Part shown: piece by piece, positions 1-6,582 of the stretch | Numbering within the stretch: the stretch's first letter is position 1 | How the letters are laid out: the number at the start of each line of letters is the position of its first letter | From: an uncultured Faecalibacterium sp. | Lineage (GTDB): Bacteria > Bacillota > Clostridia > Oscillospirales > Ruminococcaceae | Assembly: GCA_934539245.1 (NCBI GenBank) | Contig: CAKTCK010000040.1 | Span: forward strand, 1-17,357 | DNA: 17,357 nt | Direction of reading: 5' to 3' | The notes under the pieces: generated by a model | Seen by the model: only the letters and a program-made list of their open reading frames with translations | Told to the model about the DNA's origin: nothing | Database searches by the model: none | Position numbers and translations under genes: made by a program

Positions 1-1
1 C

Positions 2-937
2 ATCAACGGCGGCGTGGACGAGAAGAGCCACGAGCAGTGCGGCCCCAACTACGCCCCCATCACCAGCGAGTATCTGACCTATGACGAGGTGCTGCCCAAG
101 TATGTGCAGATGCTGGACTGGCTGGCAGGGCTGTACGTCAACGTGCTGAACCTCATCCAGTATATGCACGATAAGTACTACTACGAGGAAGCCGAGATGG
201 CACTCATCGACACCGATGTGCGCCGCACCTTTGCCACCGGCATTGCAGGCTTCTCCCACGTCATCGACTCCCTGAGCGCCATCAAGTACGCCAAGGTGAA
301 GGTGGTGCGTGATGAAAACGGCCTTGCCACCGGCTTTGAGACCGAGGGCGACTTCCCCAAGTACGGCAACGATGACGACCGTGCCGACGAGATCGGCGTG
401 TGGCTGCTGAAGACCTTCCTTGAGATGATCAAGAAGCGCCACACCTACCGCAACTCCGAGGCTACCACCTCCATCCTGACCATCACCTCCAACGTGGTGT
501 ACGGCAAGTACACCGGCGCTCTGCCGGACGGTCGCGCCGCCTTTACCCCGTTTGCACCCGGCGCTACCCCCAGCTACGGCGCAGAGCAGAACGGTCTGCT
601 GGCCTCGCTGAACTCGGTGGCAAAGCTGCCCTATCACTGGGCACTGGACGGCATCTCCAACACCCAGACCATCAACCCCGAAGCACTGGGTCACAGCGAG
701 GGCGAGCGCGTGGAGAATCTGGTGCAGGTGCTGGACGGCTACTTTGATCAGGGCGCACACCACCTGAACGTGAACGTCTTTGGCAAGGAGAAGCTGCTGG
801 ACGCCATGGAGCACCCCGAGAAGGAAGAGTACGCCAACTTCACCATCCGCGTTTCCGGCTACGCCGTCAAGTTCATCGACCTGACCCGCGAGCAGCAGCT
901 GGACGTGCTGGCGCGCACCTGCCATGGCGTCCTGTAA
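2..937 (+). CDS. pflB: Pyruvate formate-lyase, C-terminal part (5' end outside window)
   Basis: Formate C-acetyltransferase converts pyruvate and CoA to acetyl-CoA and formate by a glycyl-radical mechanism in the cytoplasm of anaerobes. The reading frame is open from base 2 and has no start here, so this is the last 311 or so codons of a protein that is usually about 750 residues. The sequence follows E. coli PflB closely: [58 protein letters not shown] and [19 protein letters not shown]. It ends with the glycyl-radical motif RVSGYAVKF about 25 residues before the stop; the Gly in SGY carries the radical. The active-site Cys-Cys pair lies upstream, outside the window. pflA, the activating enzyme, overlaps the 3' end by 14 bases, so the two are surely co-transcribed. 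Identity is very secure. Confidence 0.97.
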   Translation: MNGGVDEKSHEQCGPNYAPITSEYLTYDEVLPKYVQMLDWLAGLYVNVLNLIQYMHDKYYYEEAEMALIDTDVRRTFATGIAGFSHVIDSLSAIKYAKVKVVRDENGLATGFETEGDFPKYGNDDDRADEIGVWLLKTFLEMIKKRHTYRNSEATTSILTITSNVVYGKYTGALPDGRAAFTPFAPGATPSYGAEQNGLLASLNSVAKLPYHWALDGISNTQTINPEALGHSEGERVENLVQVLDGYFDQGAHHLNVNVFGKEKLLDAMEHPEKEEYANFTIRVSGYAVKFIDLTREQQLDVLARTCHGVL

Positions 938-1676
938 GACCCCTGGGTACGTCCACTCGCTGGAATCCTTCGGCTCGGTGGACGGCCCCGGCGTGCGCTT
1001 TGTGGTGTTTTTGCAGGGGTGTGCCCTGCGGTGCAAGTACTGCCACAACCCCGAAACATGGGCAGAGGGCGGCGAGGAGTGGACGGCAGAGGCGCTGTTC
1101 CAGCGGGTATACCGCTACCGCAACTACTGGGGCAAAAAGGGCGGCATCACGGTCAGCGGCGGCGAGCCGCTGCGGCAGATGGACTTCCTGACCGAGTTCT
1201 TCACGCTGGCGCGCGCCAAGGGCGTGCACACGGCGCTGGACACCGCCGGGCAGCCCTTCCGCCCGGACGACCCGGCGTATCTGGCGGCGTTCGACCGCCT
1301 GATGGCTAACACCAGTCTGGTGATTTTAGACCTCAAGGAAATCGACCCGGAGCGCCACCGGCAGCTCACCGGCAAGGACAACGCCAACATCCTTGCCATG
1401 GCGCGGCACATCTCTGACCTCGGCATCCCGCTGTGGATCCGGCACGTCCTTGTGCCCGGTCTGACCGATGACGAGGACGGTCTGCGCAAAACAGCAGACT
1501 TCATCCGCAGCCTGAAAACGGTGCAGCGGGTGGAGGTGCTGCCCTACCACACCTTAGGGCTGTTCAAGTGGCAGAAGCTGGGCATCCCCTATCCCCTGCC
1601 GGACGCTGTACCGCCCACCGCAGAGCAGGTAAAGCGGGCAGAAGAACTGCTGGAAGTGAGCCGGTATCCCGGGTAA
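924..1676 (+). CDS. pflA: Pyruvate formate-lyase activating enzyme (radical SAM)
   Basis: PflA uses a [4Fe-4S] cluster and S-adenosylmethionine to create the glycyl radical on PflB. The 250-aa length is normal for the family. The radical-SAM motif CxxxCxxC is at C33, C37 and C40 ([15 protein letters not shown]). Family signatures include [12 protein letters not shown] near the N-terminus, [38 protein letters not shown] and [12 protein letters not shown]. The ATG at 924 sits inside the last codons of pflB in another frame, giving a 14-nt overlap and suggesting translational coupling. I see no strong Shine-Dalgarno in front of it, and no later start keeps the conserved HSLESFGS segment as well. 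The gene is followed at once by a strong terminator, so pflB-pflA is the end of its operon. Confidence 0.96.
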   Translation: MASCKTPGYVHSLESFGSVDGPGVRFVVFLQGCALRCKYCHNPETWAEGGEEWTAEALFQRVYRYRNYWGKKGGITVSGGEPLRQMDFLTEFFTLARAKGVHTALDTAGQPFRPDDPAYLAAFDRLMANTSLVILDLKEIDPERHRQLTGKDNANILAMARHISDLGIPLWIRHVLVPGLTDDEDGLRKTADFIRSLKTVQRVEVLPYHTLGLFKWQKLGIPYPLPDAVPPTAEQVKRAEELLEVSRYPG

Positions 1677-1699
1677 AGAGGAAAGCATCTTTTTGATTT

Positions 1700-1740
1700 G
1701 AAATTCAGCCAAGCCTGCAGGCTTGGCTGAATTTCATTTT
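1700..1740 (+). terminator. Intrinsic terminator of pflB-pflA
   Basis: Bases 1700-1735 form a perfect 18-bp inverted repeat, GAAATTCAGCCAAGCCTG against its exact complement, followed by ATTTT. The arms are AT-rich at the base and GC-rich at the tip, and the reverse strand also ends in a T-rich stretch, so it could work in both directions. It lies 23 bases after the pflA stop. Confidence 0.85.
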
Positions 1741-1758
1741 TCACAGGTTTGTTCCGCC

Positions 1759-1787
1759 TTGACTTCCCTGTGCGGCACCGCTATAAT
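1759..1787 (+). promoter_or_regulatory. Sigma-A promoter of the cysS T-box transcript
   Basis: TTGACT at 1759-1764 and TATAAT at 1782-1787 are separated by 17 bases, a near-perfect vegetative promoter. Transcription should start near 1794, giving a leader of about 300 nt before cysS. A small hairpin, GATAAA-TGCG-TTTATC at 1801-1816, would sit close to the 5' end of the RNA. Confidence 0.88.
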
Positions 1788-1794
1788 AAAGAGG

Positions 1795-2062
1795 TAAAAG
1801 GATAAATGCGTTTATCCGGGCAGAGTAGCGCCGCACACCGTCTGCGCAGAGAGAACAGGCCACTGGCTGGAAGCCTGTTTGCAGACCGCTGCGCAAAGTG
1901 CGCCCGGACAGCACGCGGCGGGAACCCCTGCGGGGAAGTATCGCCGTGCGGTGCGCCGCCGTTACCGGCTTTGAGCGACAAACAGAAGTGGAACCGCGAT
2001 TTTGATTTTAAAACCGCCTTCGGAGCTGTGCCTTGTGCACCGCTCCGGGGGCGTTTTGTTTT
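1795..2062 (+). promoter_or_regulatory. T-box riboswitch, tRNA-Cys responsive, upstream of cysS
   Basis: T-box leaders sense uncharged tRNA and control the transcription of aminoacyl-tRNA synthetase and amino-acid genes. Stem I runs from about 1816 to 1907: base pairing CCGGGC (1816-1821) with GCCCGG (1902-1907), AGTA loop-E-like bases at 1824-1827, GTCTGC (1840-1845) with GCAGAC (1881-1886), and the distal AGAGAACAGGC...CTGGAAGCCTGTT that resembles the AG-bulge and apical loop. TGC triplets at 1890-1892 and 1899-1901, on the 3' side of the specifier region, are the candidate Cys specifiers. A further hairpin lies around 1911-1950. The T-box core, AGAAGTGGAACCGCGA, is at 1984-1999. Its TGGA (1989-1992) would pair with a tRNA ending UCCA, which fits the U73 discriminator of tRNA-Cys. 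A terminator follows. Exact stem borders are hand-folded. Confidence 0.9.
2015..2062 (+). terminator. Regulated terminator of the cysS T-box
   Basis: CGCCTTCGGAGC (2015-2026) pairs with GCTCCGGGGGCG (2042-2053), with two G-U pairs and an inner GTGC/GCAC helix. TTTTGTTTT follows at 2054-2062. In T-box leaders this terminator competes with the antiterminator that uses the T-box core just upstream, so it should form when tRNA-Cys is charged and stop transcription before cysS. Confidence 0.87.
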
Positions 2063-2097
2063 GCGGCTTCTGTTTGGAACAAAAAGGAGAATTGACC

Positions 2098-3495
2098 ATG
2101 CAGATCTTCAACACCCTGACCCGACAGAAGGAAGAATTTGTGCCGCAGGTGCCCGGCGAGTACCGTATCTACGTCTGCGGCCCCACCGTGTACAACTATA
2201 TCCACATTGGCAACGCACGCCCGCTGATCGTGTTCGACACCCTGCGCCGCTATCTGGAATACCGGGGCAACAAGGTGATCTACGTTTCCAACATCACCGA
2301 TATCGATGATAAGCTCATCAAGAAGGGACAGGAAGAAGGCACCTCCATGAAGGAGGTTGCACAACGCTTTGAGGCCGAGTACCTGAAGGATGCCGCCGGG
2401 CTGAACTGCGAAAAGCCCACCGTGCAGCCCCGCGCTACTGAGCATATCCCCCAGATCTTGGATATCGTCAAGGATCTGATCGACTCCGGCCACGCCTACG
2501 TTGCCAAGAACGGCGATGTGTACTTCCGCGTGAAGAGCGACCCCGGCTACGGCAAGCTGAGCCACCTGAATCTGGACGATCTGGAAAGCGGCAACCGCGA
2601 GCTGCGCAGCCGCATGGAGGACGATTTGAAGGAAGACCCCGCCGACTTTGCCGTCTGGAAGGCCGCAAAGCCCGGTGAGCCTGCATGGGAAAGCCCCTAC
2701 GGCATGGGCCGTCCGGGCTGGCACATCGAGTGCAGCGCCATGAGCCGCACCCATCTGGGCAAGACCATCGACCTGCACTGCGGCGGTCAGGATCTGATCT
2801 TCCCCCACCACGAGAACGAGATCGCCCAGAGCGAGTGCGCCAACGGCTGCGAGTTTGCCCGCTACTGGATGCACAACGGCTTCATCAACGTGGACAACCA
2901 GAAAATGTCCAAGAGCCTGCACAACTTCTTTACCGTGCGGGATGTGGCAAACCTCTACGGCTACGAGCCCATCCGCTACTTCATGCTGACCGCCGGCTAC
3001 CGGATGCCCCTGAACTACACCGTGGACCTTATCGAGAGCTGCAAGAACAGTCTGGAGCGCCTGTACACCTGCCGCGAGAATCTGGACTTTGCCCTGAGCA
3101 AGACCGACTTCGGCACCGACGAGACCCTGAAGGAAAAGGCCGCCGAGGCACGCACCAAGTTCTGCACCGCCATGGACGATGACCTGAACACCCCGGATGC
3201 GCTGGCTGCCGTGTTTGATCTGGTCAAGGAGATCAACACCCTGTCCGCTGCTTCCAGCAAGGCTGCGCTGGAGACCGCTGCCGCCGCCTTTGACGAGATC
3301 ACCGGCGTGCTGGGTCTGCTGTACAACCGCAAGAAGGACGAGGTGCCCGCCGAGGTGACCGAACTGGTGGAGAAGCGTGCTGCCGCCAAGAAGGCCAAGG
3401 ACTGGGCCACCGCCGACGCCATCCGCGCACAGCTGACCGAGCTGGGCTGGGCTGTCAAGGATACCGCACAGGGACCCCAGCTGAGCAAGCTGTAA
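2098..3495 (+). CDS. cysS: Cysteinyl-tRNA synthetase
   Basis: This enzyme charges tRNA-Cys with cysteine. The 465-aa length is normal. The class I signatures are HIGN at residues 36-39 and KMSKS at 269-273. The zinc site that selects cysteine is visible as C27 (in YVCGPTVYN), C212 (in WHIECSAM), H237 and E241 (in PHHENE). The C-terminal helical anticodon-binding region follows, ending in the usual RAAAKKAKDWATADAIR segment. The ATG at 2098 has AAAAAGGAGA just upstream with good spacing; an extension of the frame to 2002 would run into the T-box terminator and is not translated. Expression is set by the T-box leader directly upstream, so low charged tRNA-Cys should raise it. A terminator shared with the convergent nifSU operon follows. 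Confidence 0.98.
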   Translation: MQIFNTLTRQKEEFVPQVPGEYRIYVCGPTVYNYIHIGNARPLIVFDTLRRYLEYRGNKVIYVSNITDIDDKLIKKGQEEGTSMKEVAQRFEAEYLKDAAGLNCEKPTVQPRATEHIPQILDIVKDLIDSGHAYVAKNGDVYFRVKSDPGYGKLSHLNLDDLESGNRELRSRMEDDLKEDPADFAVWKAAKPGEPAWESPYGMGRPGWHIECSAMSRTHLGKTIDLHCGGQDLIFPHHENEIAQSECANGCEFARYWMHNGFINVDNQKMSKSLHNFFTVRDVANLYGYEPIRYFMLTAGYRMPLNYTVDLIESCKNSLERLYTCRENLDFALSKTDFGTDETLKEKAAEARTKFCTAMDDDLNTPDALAAVFDLVKEINTLSAASSKAALETAAAAFDEITGVLGLLYNRKKDEVPAEVTELVEKRAAAKKAKDWATADAIRAQLTELGWAVKDTAQGPQLSKL

Positions 3496-3524
3496 AACCC
3501 CGCGCTGCAAGAGCACTGTAACAG

Positions 3525-3560
3525 AAAAGAGGACACCGCACAAAGCGATGTCCTCTTTTT
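3525..3560. terminator. Bidirectional terminator between cysS and nifU
   Basis: AAAAGAGGACA (3525-3535) and TGTCCTCTTTT (3549-3559) form an 11-bp stem with a T-run on each strand. It lies 29 bases after the cysS stop and 23 bases after the nifU stop on the other strand, so it can end both convergent transcripts. Confidence 0.88.
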
Positions 3561-3582
3561 GCTGCTTATGATATTGTCAGGA

Positions 3583-4026
3583 TCAGTGGCCGCAGCTCTC
3601 GCAGTGCTCACAGTCCTCTTCCAGCTTGCCCACGATGGGTTCCGGGTCGATGCCCTGACGGCGGTAGTAGTCGGACAGAGCAGCCTTGACAGCCTGCTCG
3701 GCCAGAACAGAGCAGTGCACCTTGACCGGGGGCAGACCTTCCAGAGCCTCCACAACGGCCTTGTTGGTCAGCTTCAGCGCCTCGTCCACGGTCTTGCCCT
3801 TGATCAGGTCGGTGGCCATGCTGCTGGTGGCAATGGCTGCGCCGCAGCCAAAGGTGAGGAACTTGACGTCCACGATCACATTGTTCTCGATCTTCAGGTA
3901 CATGCGCATGATGTCGCCGCACTTGGGGTTGCCCACTTCACCCACGCCGTTTGCGTCGGGCAGCTCACCTACGTTGTGCGGATTTGCGAAATGCTCCATG
4001 ACCTTGGCACTATACATACTTGCCAT
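3583..4026 (-). CDS. nifU: Iron-sulfur cluster assembly scaffold, NifU/IscU N-terminal type
   Basis: The protein receives sulfur from NifS and iron to build Fe-S clusters and pass them to apoproteins. It is 147 aa. Cluster-site residues are C36 and D38 (in NPKCGDI), C61 (in FGCGAAIA), and H104-C105 (in KVHCSVLAE). The start MASMYSAKVMEHFANPHNVG is the typical family start, and ATG at 4026 has GGAGAG at good spacing. It begins 2 bases after the nifS stop, so the two are co-transcribed and probably coupled. The last residues form a Cys-rich tail, with C139, C142 and C145 in DCEHCESCGH; this is outside the conserved scaffold core and could be an extra metal or redox site (inference). There is no second Nfu-like domain, so this is the short clostridial form. 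Confidence 0.95.
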   Translation of the reverse strand: MASMYSAKVMEHFANPHNVGELPDANGVGEVGNPKCGDIMRMYLKIENNVIVDVKFLTFGCGAAIATSSMATDLIKGKTVDEALKLTNKAVVEALEGLPPVKVHCSVLAEQAVKAALSDYYRRQGIDPEPIVGKLEEDCEHCESCGH

Positions 4027-4028
4027 AA

Positions 4029-5246
4029 TTACTGCTCTCCCTTCAGGCTGAACTGGCGGGCCTTGTTCTGACCCTGCAGCCACATACAACTCATAGCGCG
4101 GCGGCGGGGGATGACCTCCTCCAGCACGTCACACAGATATTTTGCTTCCTCCATGGTGTTCTGCGGGCCAAAGGTGAACCGCATGGAACCGTGGCCGATC
4201 TCTTCCGGCAGGCCGATGCTCAGCAGCACATGGCTGGGGTCCAGACTGTCGGAGTTGCAGGCAGAGCCGGTAGAGGCGCAGATGCCGTGCATATCCAGAT
4301 CCAGCAGGATGGTCTCGCCCTCCAAACCCGGGAAGCTGATGTTCACGTTGCCGGGCAGACGGGGTGCGCGGCCGCCGTTCAGGCGCGCTTCCGGGATATT
4401 CTTCAGGATGCGGTCGATGACGTAATCACGCAGCTCCTGCTCATGTGCCATGCGCTCTTCCAGATGCGTGGTGGCCATTTCCAGTGCCTTGCCCATACCG
4501 GCAATACCGGCCACGTTCTCAGTGCCGGCGCGGTGGCGGGCTTCCTGACTGCCGCCGTCGATCAGGTTCTGGGGCCATACGCCCTTGCGGCAGTACAGCA
4601 CGCCAATGCCCTTGGGGCCGTTGAACTTGTGGGCGCTCATGGACAGCATATCCACGCCCAGCTCCTTCACGTCCACGGGGATGGCACCCACAGCCTGCAC
4701 GGCATCGGTGTGCATCCACACGCCATGCTTGTGGGCGATCTCGGCGATCTCCTTGATGGGCTGGATGGTGCCGATCTCATTGTTGGCCATCATGATGCTG
4801 ACCAGTGCGGTATCGGGACGGATGGCAGCCTCCACGTCCTCGGGGCGGATGTAGCCCTCGGAGGTGGGACGGATATAGGTGACCTCAAAGCCCATGCGCT
4901 CCAGCGCAGCCATGCTGTGCATGATGGCGTGGTGCTCGAAGGCACTGGTGATGAGGTGCTTTTTGTTCTGGCGTGCCTTGGTAAAGGCAGTGCCCTTCAC
5001 CGCCCAGTTGTCGGCCTCGGAGCCGCAGCCGGTAAAGAAGATCTCGGCGGGGGTAGCGTTGATGGCCTTTGCAACCTGTGCGCGGCCGGTATCTACAAAT
5101 TCCTTTGCCTCATAGCCGATGCTGTAATGGCTGCTGGGGTTGCCGCAGGCACCGCTGAGCGCCTGCACCATTACCTCCAGCACCTCCGGTGCACAGGCTG
5201 TGGTGGCAGCATTATCTACATAAACCACTTTTTCTGTGTTTTCCAT
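4029..5246 (-). CDS. nifS: Cysteine desulfurase, NifS/IscS family
   Basis: A PLP enzyme that takes sulfur from cysteine, leaving alanine, and hands it as persulfide to NifU and other acceptors. It is 405 aa. The PLP lysine is K207 in SAHKFNGPKG; H105 (FEHHAI), D181 and Q184 (TDAVQ) line the cofactor site. The catalytic Cys is C330 in the loop STGSACNS. The N-terminus, VYVDNAATT, and the RAGTENVAGI motif are class typical. ATG at 5246 has AAAGGG upstream. The C-terminus is extended by about 20 residues (MSCMWLQGQNKARQFS) beyond the helix that normally ends the fold. The gene leads a two-gene operon with nifU. Its place next to cysS and close to a Cys-type Rrf2 regulator fits housekeeping Fe-S assembly. 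No nitrogenase genes are visible. Confidence 0.96.
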   Translation of the reverse strand: MENTEKVVYVDNAATTACAPEVLEVMVQALSGACGNPSSHYSIGYEAKEFVDTGRAQVAKAINATPAEIFFTGCGSEADNWAVKGTAFTKARQNKKHLITSAFEHHAIMHSMAALERMGFEVTYIRPTSEGYIRPEDVEAAIRPDTALVSIMMANNEIGTIQPIKEIAEIAHKHGVWMHTDAVQAVGAIPVDVKELGVDMLSMSAHKFNGPKGIGVLYCRKGVWPQNLIDGGSQEARHRAGTENVAGIAGMGKALEMATTHLEERMAHEQELRDYVIDRILKNIPEARLNGGRAPRLPGNVNISFPGLEGETILLDLDMHGICASTGSACNSDSLDPSHVLLSIGLPEEIGHGSMRFTFGPQNTMEEAKYLCDVLEEVIPRRRAMSCMWLQGQNKARQFSLKGEQ

Positions 5247-5326
5247 AAGAATGACCCTTTCTCATTGAATGCGTGTGCCACAGGGCGGCACCCCCGCACG
5301 CACGCGCGGAATCTTTCAACGGATAA

Positions 5327-5356
5327 GTTATACCATATCATTCCCTAGTATGTCAA
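5327..5356 (-). promoter_or_regulatory. Promoter of nifS-nifU
   Basis: Read on the minus strand, TTGACA (5356-5351) and TATAAC (5332-5327) are 18 bases apart, and TGG before the -10 gives an extended -10. The -35 box sits inside an imperfect dyad, ATTCCCTA (5340-5347) against TAGGAAT (5357-5363), a possible operator. A GC-rich leader of about 75 bases follows and contains a GTGCC/GGCAC hairpin. No site shared with the rrf2 promoter region was obvious to me. Confidence 0.8.
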
Positions 5357-5370
5357 TAGGAATACTGGAA

Positions 5371-5413
5371 TTCCCGGTTCAAAAGCAGTTTTCTGCACTC
5401 CGAAAGCCGGGAA
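5371..5413 (-). terminator. Possible weak terminator after the 143-aa gene
   Basis: TTCCCGG (5371-5377) and CCGGGAA (5407-5413) form a 7-bp stem around an inner GCAG-TTTT-CTGC hairpin, starting just after the stop of the minus-strand gene. There is only a short T-run on the minus strand after the inner hairpin and none after the outer one, so termination is uncertain. Confidence 0.4.
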
Positions 5414-5419
5414 AGACCA

Positions 5420-5851
5420 TTATTTTCCTTTTCCGGCCAGCTTGCCCAGCGCCACCTTCCACTTGGGGTAACCCCAGCGCTTATCCTCGGCAAAATCGTC
5501 TGCCAGCTTCCACGGGAACACCCCGCCGTCAAAGTACAGGTTACCGGCTTCGTCCACCCGGTCCAGTTTTTTGGGCAAATAGCTTTCGTCGTAATAGCTC
5601 TTGCGGCGGTCCGGCAGTACCCAGTGCAGGGTGCCGTCCTCGTCCATGCCGGACGCCCACACGCCGAACACAAAGGTGGCAGCCTCGCCGTAGCAGTGCT
5701 GCTCAAAGCGGATAGCGCCATCGTAGTAGAACTTGATGACCTCCAGCGTGCCGGATTCCTTTTTGCCGTCCCGACCTAAAGTAGGGCGGTAATCCTGCTG
5801 GTAACGGCAGCCGCAGTGGCTGCCCGCGAACTCTTTTGCATGGAACGACAT
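5420..5851 (-). CDS. Conserved-looking hypothetical protein, 143 aa
   Basis: I do not recognise this protein. It is soluble-looking, with no signal peptide or membrane segment, and rich in Tyr, Trp, Gly, Asp and Lys. Near the N-terminus it has SHCGCRY (C13, C15) after FHAKEFAG. The middle has FYYDGAIRFEQHCYGEAATFVFGVWASGMDEDG and HWVLPDRRKSYYDESYLPKK. The C-terminus has LYFDGGVFPWKLADDF and RWGYPKWKVALGKL. Those patterned aromatic and charged residues look like a real beta-rich domain and not a chance frame. ATG at 5851 has AGGAAA about 9 bases upstream. A TATAAT lies about 40 bases upstream. It is a single gene between nifS and a MITE-like element. The two close N-terminal cysteines could bind metal, but that is a guess. 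Confidence 0.8.
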   Translation of the reverse strand: MSFHAKEFAGSHCGCRYQQDYRPTLGRDGKKESGTLEVIKFYYDGAIRFEQHCYGEAATFVFGVWASGMDEDGTLHWVLPDRRKSYYDESYLPKKLDRVDEAGNLYFDGGVFPWKLADDFAEDKRWGYPKWKVALGKLAGKGK

Positions 5852-5887
5852 GGCATGGTTTCCTTTCTGGTATGGTTTTTGCTTCTT

Positions 5888-5893
5888 ATTATA
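5888..5893 (-). promoter_or_regulatory. Candidate -10 box for the 143-aa gene
   Basis: On the minus strand this reads TATAAT, 37 bases before the start codon. No good -35 is found 16-18 bases further up, around 5911, where the sequence comes to within a few bases of the MITE-like element. A dyad, AGGCA-AC-TGCCT (5896-5907), lies between the two and could be an operator. Confidence 0.5.
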
Positions 5894-5920
5894 GTAGGCA
5901 ACTGCCTTTTAGCGAGCTCG

Positions 5921-6126
5921 CCCTCTCAGTCAAAGCCTACGGCTTTGCCAGCTCTCCCAAAGGGAGAGCCAAGAGCACTGCCGGAAGCTTTCTCATTGCG
6001 CCTAATGCTTTAGTGCTAAACTTTACGGCTTGGCTCTCCCTGAGAGGAAAGACTTCCCCCGCTCCGGGGGAAGATGTCACCGTAGGTGACAAAAGGGGGA
6101 ATCTGGCGCGGGAGCGCCTGAGAGGG
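5921..6126. repeat. MITE-like palindromic element, copy 1
   Basis: A 206-bp non-coding element bounded by the inverted repeats CCCTCTCAG (5921-5929) and CTGAGAGGG (6118-6126). Inside are several perfect small hairpins: CAAAGCC-TAC-GGCTTTG, GCTCTCCC-AAA-GGGAGAGC, CTTCCCCC-GCTC-style GGGGGAAG, and TGTCACC-GTA-GGTGACA. It carries no gene. The reverse complement shares several blocks with the element at 7237-7401, such as GTAAAGTTT, AAAGCTT, GCTGGCAAA and TTTGACTGAG. It ends 2 bases from the rhodanese stop codon and may therefore also form the 3' end of that transcript. No target-site duplication is obvious. Confidence 0.8.
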
Positions 6127-6128
6127 TT

Positions 6129-6452
6129 TTAAAAATGCCCCTCAAAATCGCCCTCGATCTCGTAGGGCCAGCTTAAAATGCCGCCTAGGTCCCGCAGGTC
6201 GGTGTAGCCAAGGGTTTCCAGCTTTTGTACAGCGTCGGCGCTGCGGCGTCCGGTGCGGCAATACACCAGCCACAGGGCGTTTTTGTCCGGCAACACCTCG
6301 GCGGCGCGGTCGATGACCTGCCCCAGCGGCAGCAGCTTTGCCCCGGGGATGTGCCCTACGGCGTATTCGTCCGGCTCGCGCACATCCACGGCTACGGCCT
6401 TGCCGGAATCCAGCAGACGGATGGCGTCTGCGGCGGTGATCTTCTCTGTCAT
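6129..6452 (-). CDS. Single-domain rhodanese (sulfurtransferase)
   Basis: Rhodaneses carry sulfane sulfur as a persulfide on the active-site cysteine. The protein is 107 aa, the length of one rhodanese domain of the GlpE/PspE type. Visible motifs are AVDVREPDEYAVGHIPGA (residues 21-38, CH2A region) and the active loop C65-R-T-G-R-R, which begins with the catalytic cysteine, followed by RSADAV and LRDLGGI. I chose ATG at 6452 because GAGGAG stands 7-8 bases before it; the frame is open further upstream but that part has no family match. It diverges from the Cys-type Rrf2 gene, and sits near nifS and cysS. Together these suggest a role in sulfur handling for Fe-S or thiol metabolism (inference). 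No signal peptide, so cytoplasmic. Confidence 0.92.
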   Translation of the reverse strand: MTEKITAADAIRLLDSGKAVAVDVREPDEYAVGHIPGAKLLPLGQVIDRAAEVLPDKNALWLVYCRTGRRSADAVQKLETLGYTDLRDLGGILSWPYEIEGDFEGHF

Positions 6453-6488
6453 ACTCTCACTCCTCAAAGATACATTCTTATCCATCTT

Positions 6489-6517
6489 ATGATAACAGAC
6501 CTTTTTTGTTTGCACAA
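6489..6517 (-). promoter_or_regulatory. Promoter of the rhodanese gene
   Basis: On the minus strand TTGTGC (6517-6512) and TATCAT (6494-6489) are 17 bases apart. The start is 37 bases beyond the -10. The divergent rrf2 promoter starts only 12 bases away, so one regulator bound between them could affect both genes. Confidence 0.6.
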
Positions 6518-6529
6518 GAGGTTTCTCCT

Positions 6530-6557
6530 TTGCAAAATCCGAGTAACGTGCTATACT
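6530..6557 (+). promoter_or_regulatory. Promoter of the rrf2 gene
   Basis: TTGCAA (6530-6535) and TATACT (6552-6557) are 16 bases apart. AAGGAG at 6568-6573 then leads to the ATG at 6583, so the leader is short, about 20 bases. Rrf2 proteins of this type commonly control their own gene; I could not define an operator by eye. Confidence 0.6.
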
Positions 6558-6582
6558 ATGAAACAGCAAGGAGAGGACGACC

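Noticed and set aside
1806..2309. A plus-strand frame across the cysS leader
   Set aside because: It runs through T-box stems and the terminator and then out of frame into cysS; the structured RNA explains the sequence.
2008..3543. A 511-codon open frame on the minus strand over cysS
   Set aside because: It lies wholly opposite cysS, a secure gene, and its protein is a low-complexity run of Leu, Val, Gly, His and Ala typical of antisense frames in GC-rich DNA.
4191..5348. A 385-codon open frame on the plus strand over nifS
   Set aside because: Antisense shadow of nifS with skewed Ala/Gly/His/Asp composition and no recognisable motif.
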